Made by a program: the position numbers and the translations under genes. From NCBI GenBank assembly GCA_029202525.1, contig CP119325.1:4934001-4998000 (forward strand): a stretch of DNA of 64,000 nt, read 5' to 3'. Source of the DNA: Candidatus Pseudomonas phytovorans (GTDB lineage: Bacteria > Pseudomonadota > Gammaproteobacteria > Pseudomonadales > Pseudomonadaceae). Below, in pieces: positions 41,083 to 48,444 of the stretch (its first letter is position 1; each line of letters starts with the position of its first letter). Under the pieces are notes generated by a model. That model saw nothing but the letters and a program-made list of their open reading frames with translations, ran no database searches and was not told where the DNA came from.

Positions 41083-41606
41083 GCCATTGATGCAGGAGCA
41101 CCGGTCTGGCGCCTGTGGGAGATTCCGTGGTTCCGGGCAAGTTGCCGAAGCGCTGACTGGTACTTGCCGCAGCATTTTCAGCGCCTGTTTGATCGAGCGC
41201 CGCCCGCGCGGCGCTTCGCGGGGCAAGCCCGCTCCCACATTTGTTGCAACGTGGCCATACCTGAGAATGAGGCGTTGCCAACCCTGGTGCAGGGTTTGAG
41301 GCAGGTGGGGCGGCAGAGGCGCCAGCATTGAAATCGAGTCGGCCTGAAAAGGCTGGCGACCATGGCCTGACAGGTATGGCACGTTGCAACAAATGTGGGA
41401 GCGGGCTTGCCCCGCGAAGCGCCGCGCGGGCGGCGCTCGATCTCACAGGCGATGCACATCTTGTGACAAGCGCCTGTCAGCCCTGATGCGGTCCCTGTGC
41501 GGGTTTGTCCGCGAAGAATCATGGCACCAACCAAAGAAAATAGTCACCAGAAATGCCTTTTCATGTCGCCGTTGGCGAGGCAGTTGCGTGTCGTACAGCC
41601 GACGAC
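41083..41606. other. Gene-free gap containing a long inverted-repeat element
   Basis: The 524-bp gap between convergent mtlD and receptor genes is dominated by the inverted-repeat element at 41183-41450. Short open frames across it arise from the repeat arms. The remaining flanks show nothing recognisable. It probably contains the transcription ends of both neighbours. Confidence 0.6.
41183..41450. repeat. Long inverted-repeat element, copy 1 (BIME-like)
   Basis: About 80-bp arms in inverted orientation: the left arm starts GCCTGTTTGATCGAGCGCC, includes GCGCGGCGCTTCGCGGGGC and AAGCCCGCTCCCACATTTGT, and runs into GTTGCAACGTGGCC. The right arm is its near-complement ending TCTCACAGGC. The arms enclose about 110 bp of unrelated centre. 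A second copy with different centre lies at 59341-59641. No transposase is present. Confidence 0.75.
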
Positions 41607-44117
41607 TCAGTAGGTTGCACGCACGGTCAGGGTGAAGTTGCGCGGTTCGCCGTAGAAGTTGCCGTTGGCCGAGGTGCCCACTGTCTGGTAGTACTTCTTA
41701 TCGAAGATATTATTGGCGTTCAGCACTGCCACCCAATTCGGGTCAATCTGGTATTCCAGGCTCGAAGCCCACACGGCGTAACCAGCCTGGACAAACTTGA
41801 AGTCCTGGGTTTCGCCGTTGTATTGGCCGGTGGCCGGATTATAGGGAGTGACTGTGCCGCTGCGGCCGTTACTGCTCTGGGCAGTGACACCCAGGCCGGC
41901 CTTCCATTTGTCCAGCGCGCCGGGCAACCGGTATGTCCCCCACAGTTTGAACAGGTGCTTGGGGGTGACAGCCGCGTAGATGGAGCGCGTGTCATCACTG
42001 GCTTTGTCGACCGTGTGGTTGTAGGTATAGCCGGCAAACAACTGAAGCCCGGTCAGCACTTCGCCGCTGATTTCGGCATCAAAGCCTTCACTGACCACTT
42101 CTCCCTGGTTGAGGAAACAGCAGTTGGAAGCGCCATAGGTTTGCGGGTATCGAGTGTCCTGGATAGCTGCGCCTTCCTGCTCGATACGGTAAAGGGCAAA
42201 ACTGGTATTGATCCGCTCATCGAACAACAGGCCTTTCAAGCCAATTTCATAATTTTTTGCCGTAGCCGCATCCAGTGTCTTGCCACCCGCCGCCACCTGC
42301 AGAAACTGCGGTTTGTAGGTTTCGGCGTAGCTGACATACGTGGTCCATTGAGGGGTCAGGTCATAGGTCAGGCCGGCATAGGGTGTGGTTACCCCCTGTT
42401 CCTTGAGCCCACGATGGTAAGGCGCAGGGTCATCCAGCACGTTGCCGAAGTCATCGAAGAACACCTCTGTGTCGCGATACTTGTAGGTAGACACGCGAGC
42501 ACCGAGGATCAACTTGGTCCGGTCGGTCAGTGCCAACCGGGTCATGCCGTAGTAGCCGTACTTCTCGGTGGTGTTGTCGTGGGTCTTGTTCGGCGTGCTG
42601 CCCGGGTCAACAGGGGTGGACGGGTTGAAGATATCGACCGGCGTAAAGTTGAGCAGGCCCCAGCGCTGCACGGTGTAGCCATCCGAGTGCGAATAGTCGC
42701 CACCTACAAGTACGTCATGGTGCAAGCCGAACAGATCGAAGCCGCCTTTCACGTAGCTGTTGATGCCTTTGCGCTCCAGCCCCGTTCTGGCCGGGTAGTT
42801 CAGCCAGCTGGTGCCGCTGCCGGTAAGCGGGTCGACCGCGCCATTGGCGAACAACGAATTGCCGTCGCGATCCATGTCCATCCAGGTCAGGTCGGTGGTC
42901 CACATCCAGTCATCATTGAAGCTGTGGTCGAGTTTGATATAGGCCTGCCGGGTTTTTTCTTCAACCGAGCCCCAGCCGGCAAGGAAGGAGGTTTTGCGTG
43001 GCAGGCCGATGTCGGCGCCATCCTTGTAGCGTGGCAGGCCGCCGAAGTTGGGGATGCCTTCGCTTTCCTGGTAACTGCCACCAACGGTGAGCAGGGTGTC
43101 AGCGCTGAGGTCGAACTCCAGCGAACCGTAGAACAGGTGTTTTTCCATGTTCGCCGTATCGTAGTGGAACCTGTTGTTCTGGTACGCCAACCCTGCACGG
43201 CCGCGGATATTGCCGGTTTCAGTCAATGGCCCGGTGACATCGAGCTCACTGCGGTAAGTGTCCCAACTGCCGGCCGAGGCGGAAAACTTCAGCTGGTCAT
43301 GCTCCAGGGCACGCTTGCGCACCAGGTTGATGCTGCCGCCGGGGTTGCCGCTACCGGAGTACAGGCCATCGACACCGCGCAAAAACTCCACGTGGTCGTA
43401 CTGGGCCAGGTCGAGTTGGCTGATCGAACCGTAGCCCGAGATCGCGGTGTCCATCGGCGCGCCACCGTCGAACTGGATGTTCGACACGGCAAAACCACGC
43501 GAGAAGAAGTTGGTGTCGTTGCCCAACGATGAACCGGTAGCACCGTTCTTCTGCAGGGTTACGCCAGTGGTCTTGTCCAGCGCATCGGTCAGGGTGGTGA
43601 GGTTCTGGTCTTCGATGCGCTGGCGGGTGACCACCGACACCGAATGCGGCACTTCCTTGATCGACTGGGCTACCTTGCTGCCAACTGCGGTTGCGCCGGT
43701 GGTGTAGGAGCCCGTGTTCTCGGTGGCCTCACCCAGGCCCTGGCCCTGGATCATGGTGCTTTGCAACGCCAACGGCGCACCGGCTTGCTGCGCGGCGGGT
43801 TGCAACGACCAGTTGCCATCCGCCGCCTGCTCTGCAGTCAGGCCAGTGCCCTCCAAGAGCAGGTAGAGCGCCAACTTGACGGGTAGCTGGCCCTCTACCG
43901 CGCGTGCGTACTTGCCTTCAACCCACTGTGGGTCGTAGAGCAAGCTGATACCGGTGTGTTCGGCAAAACGGTCCAATGCCTGGCCCAAGGGCGCTGCGGG
44001 CAGGTCGTAGTGCCGGCTGGGCGGCGCGGCCAGCACTTGCTGGCAAAGGCTTAAACCCGCCCCCATGAGGATGGCCTGGGCAAGCAAGGCAGGGCGAGAA
44101 CGGGACAACAAATCCAT
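41607..44117 (-). CDS. TonB-dependent siderophore receptor with N-terminal signalling domain
   Basis: 836 residues. Signal peptide to ...QQVLAA (about 30), then STN domain (SRHYDLPAAPLGQALDRFAEHTGISLLYDP..., about 34-108). The plug contains SIKEVPHSVSVVTRQRIEDQNLTTLTDALDKTTGV and YDHVEFLRGVDGLYSGSGNPGGSINLVRKRA. The barrel ends NNIFDKKYYQTVG...GEPRNFTLTVRATY; the last residue is tyrosine rather than the usual phenylalanine. AGGAG precedes the ATG. fecR and sigma genes lie immediately upstream on the same strand, forming the third complete signalling unit. The ligand is unknown. Confidence 0.95.
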   Translation of the reverse strand: MDLLSRSRPALLAQAILMGAGLSLCQQVLAAPPSRHYDLPAAPLGQALDRFAEHTGISLLYDPQWVEGKYARAVEGQLPVKLALYLLLEGTGLTAEQAADGNWSLQPAAQQAGAPLALQSTMIQGQGLGEATENTGSYTTGATAVGSKVAQSIKEVPHSVSVVTRQRIEDQNLTTLTDALDKTTGVTLQKNGATGSSLGNDTNFFSRGFAVSNIQFDGGAPMDTAISGYGSISQLDLAQYDHVEFLRGVDGLYSGSGNPGGSINLVRKRALEHDQLKFSASAGSWDTYRSELDVTGPLTETGNIRGRAGLAYQNNRFHYDTANMEKHLFYGSLEFDLSADTLLTVGGSYQESEGIPNFGGLPRYKDGADIGLPRKTSFLAGWGSVEEKTRQAYIKLDHSFNDDWMWTTDLTWMDMDRDGNSLFANGAVDPLTGSGTSWLNYPARTGLERKGINSYVKGGFDLFGLHHDVLVGGDYSHSDGYTVQRWGLLNFTPVDIFNPSTPVDPGSTPNKTHDNTTEKYGYYGMTRLALTDRTKLILGARVSTYKYRDTEVFFDDFGNVLDDPAPYHRGLKEQGVTTPYAGLTYDLTPQWTTYVSYAETYKPQFLQVAAGGKTLDAATAKNYEIGLKGLLFDERINTSFALYRIEQEGAAIQDTRYPQTYGASNCCFLNQGEVVSEGFDAEISGEVLTGLQLFAGYTYNHTVDKASDDTRSIYAAVTPKHLFKLWGTYRLPGALDKWKAGLGVTAQSSNGRSGTVTPYNPATGQYNGETQDFKFVQAGYAVWASSLEYQIDPNWVAVLNANNIFDKKYYQTVGTSANGNFYGEPRNFTLTVRATY

Positions 44118-44194
44118 CGAGGTGCGGCTCCTGAAACGTGCTGGTTTTTCTTCTTGTCGAAGAAGCCGGCAAAAACCCGTAACGGGACGGGCAC

Positions 44195-44200
44195 ATTTTC
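44195..44200 (-). promoter_or_regulatory. Candidate ECF -35-like GAAAAT at the fecR 3' end
   Basis: On the minus strand the fecR stop codon TGA runs into GAAAAT. Comparable GAAAAT or GAAAAAAAT strings follow fecR in the other two units. A -10 partner was not identified with confidence. Confidence 0.25.
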
Positions 44201-45125
44201 AGGCAGGCACCATGCGTACCCACAGTGAAGTCCGCCACACCAGGCGTACAGGCAACGTATGGGCCAGCGTGCGCAGGGCGTTGTCGGTATCGTCGAGTTG
44301 AAACACCCCGGAGATTTCCAGGGCGGCAATGGCAGGATCGCAGCCCACCCAACCCTTGCGCTGGCGGGCCAGGTGCCCGGCCAGTTCCTGCAACGGCATC
44401 TGCCGGGTGATCAACAGGCCGCGGGTCCAGGCCGAGCCTTCGAACGTGGGCCGCTCGATGCGCCGCGCCCCTGCGCCATCGACCATGAACTGCTCCCCCG
44501 CCTGCGCTGGTACCGGAGGCTGACCGGGCAGATGGATGGCGACTGTGCCTTGATCCACGGTGAGCCGCGTGCGACCGCTTTCCTGGCAAACGTCGAAAGC
44601 GCTCCCCAGGAAGCGGGCTTGCGCCGAACTTACGCACAAAGGACGCTGCAGCGGGTCAGGGCCGGCTTTCACATTCACCTGCCCTTCGCGCAGCTCGACC
44701 CGCCGCTCGATGTGGCTGAAGCGCACATCCAGCGCACTCTGGCTGTTGAGCTTTAACACGGTGCCATCGGCCAGCTCGAAGCGTCGCCGCTCTGCGCTGC
44801 GGGTACTGTAGTCGGCAAGGCTGACGCGCCAAGGCGTGTGCTGCAGGGTGCCACCGGCCATGCCCAGGCCAAGCAGGCCCAGCGCCAAAGTTTTCACTGC
44901 CGCGCGGCGGCCTGGCTCGGCCAGCGTGCTGATAGCCACCCCGGCAGGCAGTGCACGCGCCTGGGTAAAACAGGTTTGCGCTTCGTGCAATGCCTGCCAG
45001 GTCACTTCGTGCCGGGGATCGGCCTGACGCCATGCCAGGCAGGCCGCCAACAGCGCTGGTGCGTGTTGAGAGGACTCCAGCTTCACCAGCCAGTCGATGG
45101 CTTGGTCGAGCACCTTGTCGGTCAT
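44199..45125 (-). CDS. FecR family anti-sigma regulator
   Basis: 308 residues from the ATG at 45125, which overlaps the sigma stop (ATGA). The N-terminal domain reads VLDQAIDWLVKLESSQHAPALLAACLAWRQADPRHEVTWQALHEAQ. A short hydrophobic segment (AVKTLALGLLGLGMAGG, about 85-101) is followed by the periplasmic FecR domain (ADYSTRSAERRRFELADGTVLKLNSQSALDVRFSHIERRVELREGQVNV). The C-terminus has an STN-like segment (ISGVFQLDDTDNALRTLAHTLPVRLVWRT). It should hold the adjacent sigma factor inactive until the downstream receptor binds its ligand. Confidence 0.91.
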   Translation of the reverse strand: MTDKVLDQAIDWLVKLESSQHAPALLAACLAWRQADPRHEVTWQALHEAQTCFTQARALPAGVAISTLAEPGRRAAVKTLALGLLGLGMAGGTLQHTPWRVSLADYSTRSAERRRFELADGTVLKLNSQSALDVRFSHIERRVELREGQVNVKAGPDPLQRPLCVSSAQARFLGSAFDVCQESGRTRLTVDQGTVAIHLPGQPPVPAQAGEQFMVDGAGARRIERPTFEGSAWTRGLLITRQMPLQELAGHLARQRKGWVGCDPAIAALEISGVFQLDDTDNALRTLAHTLPVRLVWRTSLWVRMVPA

Positions 45126-45622
45126 TGCTCGTGGCTGATCTGATAGCAATGACGAATGGCCTTGGCCATGTACTTCTCGACGCTGCTGAGGCTGACATCC
45201 AGGCGAATGGCGATGTCCTGATAGCTCAACCCTTCGAGGCGCGACAACAGGAACGCCATGCGCGCTTTGGCAGGCAGGCCGTCGAGCAGGGCATCAATCT
45301 GCATGAGTGTCTGCAACAACATCAGTTGCCGCTCGGCGGAGGGCGCCTGTGCTTCCGGCAGTTGCGCGATTGCCTGCAGATAGGCCGCTTCCAGTTTCTG
45401 TCGACGAAAGCGGTCGATCAACAGGCCCTTGGCCACGCTGCTCAGCCACGCCCGGGGCTGGCGCAGCCCGGCGATCTGCTGGGGGCGCAACAGCACTTGC
45501 AGGAAGGTGTCGTGCGCAACATCGCGGGCCTGGTCGCCATAGGGCTGGCGCCGCTGCAGCCAGTTCAACAGCCAGGCGTGATGGTCACGATAAAGCGCAT
45601 CGACAGGCTCGCGGGCAGACAC
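45122..45622 (-). CDS. ECF RNA polymerase sigma factor, FecI family
   Basis: 166 residues. Region 2: DALYRDHHAWLLNWLQRRQPYGDQARDVAHDTFLQVLLRPQQIAGLRQPRAWLSSVAKGLLIDRFRRQ. Region 4: LPAKARMAFLLSRLEGLSYQDIAIRLDVSLSSVEKYMAKAIRHCY, with a clear helix-turn-helix. The SVEKYMAKA ending is typical of FecI-type factors. First gene of the third sigma-FecR-receptor unit, with a GATGAGGGA stretch before the start and a Fur-like dyad about 40 bp upstream. Its promoter preference probably covers only its own receptor. Confidence 0.93.
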   Translation of the reverse strand: MSAREPVDALYRDHHAWLLNWLQRRQPYGDQARDVAHDTFLQVLLRPQQIAGLRQPRAWLSSVAKGLLIDRFRRQKLEAAYLQAIAQLPEAQAPSAERQLMLLQTLMQIDALLDGLPAKARMAFLLSRLEGLSYQDIAIRLDVSLSSVEKYMAKAIRHCYQISHEQ

Positions 45623-45659
45623 GATGGTCCCTCATCTTCAGGTAACGCAGAAAGCGCAG

Positions 45660-45676
45660 TTGCAAATCGTTCGCAA
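45660..45676. promoter_or_regulatory. Candidate Fur box upstream of ECF sigma gene
   Basis: TTGCAAATCGTTCGCAA is an imperfect dyad (TTGC-x-AA half-sites facing each other). It resembles the GCGAATnATTnGC forms of Pseudomonas Fur boxes. It lies about 40 bp upstream of the sigma start codon on the minus strand. Confidence 0.45.
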
Positions 45677-45712
45677 TACTACGGCTTTCCCCTGCTGCTC
45701 TCAAGGCCCTGC

Positions 45713-46189
45713 TCAGGTGGGTAACGGTGGCTCGGCGGGTGAGTCTGCCTGTACCGTGGGCAAGGCGAAGCATGCAGACAAGCCACACGCCAGGCTTGCC
45801 AGGATGAACATCATCACACCATCACCCAGCGAGGGCATCAGTTCGTATTCACCAGGCCGCTGCAGCAACCCCATGATCCCCAGAGTCCACAGCATCGCAA
45901 GGCCGCCCCCTGCAAGGCCCGCGCTGACACAGCCACGCAATGTACGCCGCAGCCCAAACAGGACCGCCACCAGCCCCAGCAGCAAACACGGCAGCAAGAA
46001 AGCGATCTCGAACCCGATCGGGTAGAAGAGCATGGCCATAAAACCTTCGCCCGGGACCATCGCCGCCATCAACTTCGGGTTGCGCACGAAGGCGACAAAG
46101 GTCACCACATTGAAGATCACGCCCATCATCACGCCACCGATGAGCGGCGCTGCAGCGAACCCCAGAAATACCCGTTTCTTGCCCGTCAT
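45713..46189 (-). CDS. Hypothetical four-TM membrane protein
   Basis: 158 residues from the ATG at 46189, which has AGGGAT 7 bp upstream; a farther start at 46408 would add a non-conserved leader. Four hydrophobic helices are visible: FLGFAAAPLIGGVMMGVIFNVVTF, AMLFYPIGFEIAFLLPCLLLGLVAVLFGL, AGLAGGGLAMLWTLGIMGL and GVMMFILASLACGLSACFAL. No catalytic motif or known family was recognised. It lies upstream of the sigma gene in the same direction, with a 90-bp gap holding a Fur-like site, so it is probably independent. Confidence 0.65.
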   Translation of the reverse strand: MTGKKRVFLGFAAAPLIGGVMMGVIFNVVTFVAFVRNPKLMAAMVPGEGFMAMLFYPIGFEIAFLLPCLLLGLVAVLFGLRRTLRGCVSAGLAGGGLAMLWTLGIMGLLQRPGEYELMPSLGDGVMMFILASLACGLSACFALPTVQADSPAEPPLPT

Positions 46190-46510
46190 GGTTTCATCCC
46201 TGAAAAAACCGCTACACGTTAATAGCATGCCATAGCTATAGGCAACGCTTACCGCGCACGACCAGATCGACCCGCACTGGATGTCGAATACTCGCTGACC
46301 CTGCGCGGCAGCTTCCAACCTCATTGCCCCCTTCCCTCCACTTTTCATACTTGGGCCGGTTCCCACCCGGCTACATCGCACGGACACAGCGATCCGCTTT
46401 TGTGTCACGAATCACTTGAATATGACACTTAGTGTCATTATGATCGCCATGTGTCCTGACGACCCCGCGTCGCTCAGCCAAGAACCGCCCCACTTCGGCA
46501 GGTACCGCCC
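46190..46510. other. 321-bp divergent gap with embedded operator
   Basis: No gene seen. The right part contains the promoter and palindrome described at 46416-46444, followed by 66 bp of leader before the aldolase start. The left part must contain the promoter for the minus-strand membrane protein but shows nothing distinctive. Confidence 0.6.
46416..46444 (+). promoter_or_regulatory. Promoter with operator filling the -35/-10 spacer
   Basis: A -35-like TTGAAT (46416-46421) and a -10-like TATGAT (46439-46444) are separated by 17 bp. Those 17 bp are the perfect palindrome ATGACACTTAGTGTCAT (46422-46438). A dimeric repressor bound there would directly exclude RNA polymerase. It lies 66 bp upstream of the class II aldolase start and points at it. 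No regulator gene is adjacent. Confidence 0.7.
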
Positions 46511-47293
46511 ATGACGACCACCATGCACACCCCCAAGGACCAGTTGGTCAAACTCGCCCAGCAGCAGATGCTGACGGCGCTGGCCGACAACACCTACAGC
46601 GCCCGACAGAAACTCGCCCTCACCTGCCGCATCCTGTTCGACGGCGGCCACGACTCTGGCCTGGCCGGGCAGATCACCGCACGGGCGCAGGAGCCTGGCA
46701 CCTACTACACCCAGCAACTGGGCCTGGGCTTCGACGAAATCGCCGCCTCCAACCTGCTGGTGGTGGACGAAGACCTCACCGTGCTGCAAGGCCGCGGCAT
46801 GGCCAACCCGGCCAACCGTTTCCACAGCTGGCTGTACCGCGCCCGCCCCGACGTCAACTGCATCATCCACACCCACCCGCTGCACAGCGCCGCCCTGTCG
46901 ATGCTGGAGGTGCCGCTGGCCATCTCGCACATGGACCTGTGCCCGTTGTTCGACGATTGCGCTTTCCTCAAGGAATGGCCCGGCGTGCCGGTGGGCAACG
47001 AGGAAGGTGAAATCATTGCCAAGGCGATCGGTGACAAGCGCGCAATCCTGCTATCGCACCACGGCCTGCTGATTGCCGGCGGCTCGATCGAAGAAGCCTG
47101 TGTGCTGGCCCTGTTGTTTGAGCGCGCAGCCAAGATGCAACTGCTGGCCATGGGCGCCGGTGACATCCGCCCCATCCCCGAAGCGCTGGGCAAGGAAGCC
47201 CACGACTGGATCTCCACCCCCAAACGTCATGGCGCCGCGTTCAGCTACTACGCGCGCCGTGCCTTGCGTGCCCATGGCGACTGCCTGGGCTGA
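46511..47293 (+). CDS. Class II aldolase/adducin-family protein
   Basis: 260 residues of the class II (zinc) aldolase/adducin fold. Zinc-ligand histidines are visible at H120 and H122 (IIHTHPLHSA) and H183/H184 (LLSHHGLLIAG). A possible catalytic acid lies near TRxE-like positions in the middle. Members are sugar-phosphate aldolases (FucA, AraD epimerase) or decarboxylases of hydroxy-acids; the specific class cannot be settled here. It is the first gene after an operator-containing promoter and is followed by a DapA-family lyase (44-bp gap) and two transporters. This looks like a short catabolic pathway of unknown substrate. Confidence 0.88.
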   Translation: MTTTMHTPKDQLVKLAQQQMLTALADNTYSARQKLALTCRILFDGGHDSGLAGQITARAQEPGTYYTQQLGLGFDEIAASNLLVVDEDLTVLQGRGMANPANRFHSWLYRARPDVNCIIHTHPLHSAALSMLEVPLAISHMDLCPLFDDCAFLKEWPGVPVGNEEGEIIAKAIGDKRAILLSHHGLLIAGGSIEEACVLALLFERAAKMQLLAMGAGDIRPIPEALGKEAHDWISTPKRHGAAFSYYARRALRAHGDCLG

Positions 47294-47337
47294 TCGAAGC
47301 TGTACCCTTTACTCAACAACGGCAGAGGTGCCTGATC

Positions 47338-48237
47338 ATGTCTACACCTGTAATTCGCGGCGTTATCGGCTACACCATTACTCCTTTCACGGCGGAGGGC
47401 ACGCTTGATCTGGATGCCCTGGGCACGTCCATCGACAGCCTGATCGCAGACGGCGTGCACGCCATCGCCCCGCTGGGCAGCACCGGCGAAGGGGCCTACC
47501 TGTCCGACAGCGAATGGGAAACCGTGGTGCGCTTCAGCCAGGCACGCATTGCCGGCCGTGTGCCCAGCGTGGTCAGCGTCTCCGACCTGACCACTGCCCG
47601 TACCGTGCAGCGCGCCCGCCTGGCACAGGCCTGCGGCGCCACGGCAGTGATGGTGCTGCCCATTTCCTACTGGAAGCTCACCGAAGCCGAAGTGATCGCC
47701 CACTACAAAGCCGTCGGCGCGGCCATCGACATCCCGATCATGCTCTACAACAACCCGGGCACCAGCGGCACCGACCTGTCGGTGGAGCTGATCCTGCGCA
47801 TTCTCGGCGAAGTGCCCAATGTGACGATGGTCAAGGAAAGCACCGGTGACATTCAGCGCATGCACCGCCTGTTCAAGGCCACCGATGGCCAGGTGGCGTT
47901 CTATAACGGTTGCAACCCGTTGACCCTGGAAGCCTTGGTAGCCGGCGCCACAGGCTGGTGCACCGCCGCGCCCAACCTGATCCCGGCACTGAACCTGGCA
48001 CTGTGGGACGCCGTGCAGCAAGGCGACCTGGGCGAAGCCCGCGCGCTGTTCTATCGCCAGTACGAACTGCTGGAGTACATCACCCGCCGCGGCCTGCCCA
48101 CCACCATCAAGGCCGGCCTGAAAATGCTCGGCCAGGATGTCGGCGCGCCACGCCTGCCCCTGCAACAGCTGGATGCGCAAGGCAGCAGCTACCTGCAAAG
48201 CCTGCTGGTAGAGCTGACGGGTTACGCAGGTAACTGA
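47338..48237 (+). CDS. DapA-family (dihydrodipicolinate synthase/N-acetylneuraminate lyase) aldolase
   Basis: 299-residue TIM-barrel class I aldolase or dehydratase. The pyruvate-binding GSTGEG is at 47-52, the catalytic tyrosine Y137 in YNNPG and the Schiff-base lysine K166 in MVKEST. This is a complete DapA/NanA active-site set. Being downstream of a class II aldolase and upstream of permeases, it is unlikely to be the biosynthetic DapA. It more likely cleaves or dehydrates a 2-keto acid, releasing or using pyruvate. AGGTG lies before the ATG. A REP pair separates it from the BenE-like gene. Confidence 0.9.
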   Translation: MSTPVIRGVIGYTITPFTAEGTLDLDALGTSIDSLIADGVHAIAPLGSTGEGAYLSDSEWETVVRFSQARIAGRVPSVVSVSDLTTARTVQRARLAQACGATAVMVLPISYWKLTEAEVIAHYKAVGAAIDIPIMLYNNPGTSGTDLSVELILRILGEVPNVTMVKESTGDIQRMHRLFKATDGQVAFYNGCNPLTLEALVAGATGWCTAAPNLIPALNLALWDAVQQGDLGEARALFYRQYELLEYITRRGLPTTIKAGLKMLGQDVGAPRLPLQQLDAQGSSYLQSLLVELTGYAGN

Positions 48238-48261
48238 GTTCGCAGGCGGTTCGCATTGCTT

Positions 48262-48346
48262 TGTGGGAGCGGGTTTACCCGCGAAGAATCCAACACGGTA
48301 AATGGCACCGGCTACGCCGGTGTTCGCGGGCAAGCCCGCTCCCACA
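48262..48346. repeat. REP pair (GTGGGAGCGGG type)
   Basis: Inverted arms TGTGGGAGCGGGTTTACCCG and the complement TTCGCGGGCAAGCCCGCTCC around a centre (GCACCGGCTACGCCGGTG hairpin). Same subtype, including the GAAGAATCCAAC linker, as the pair at 6491-6577. It lies between the DapA-like and BenE-like genes. Confidence 0.85.
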
Positions 48347-48444
48347 GGGATTGCGCTTAATCAGTACGTTCTGTGCAGTTTCAAGGTGGCTGCCGAGTGC
48401 AGCATTGGGGCTGTTCCTTCACCTGACATCTATCCGAGGCAATC

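Noticed and set aside
41553..43532. 659-codon plus-strand open frame opposite the third receptor
   Set aside because: Antisense shadow; the minus strand encodes a complete TonB receptor with plug and barrel motifs.
46412..46930. Minus-strand open frame of 172 codons over the aldolase start
   Set aside because: It would end inside the palindrome-promoter and has no recognisable domain; the plus-strand aldolase is clearly real.
6491..48346. Repeated palindromes considered as a CRISPR array
   Set aside because: Copies are few, widely dispersed, inverted in pairs and without regular spacers or cas genes; they are REP elements.
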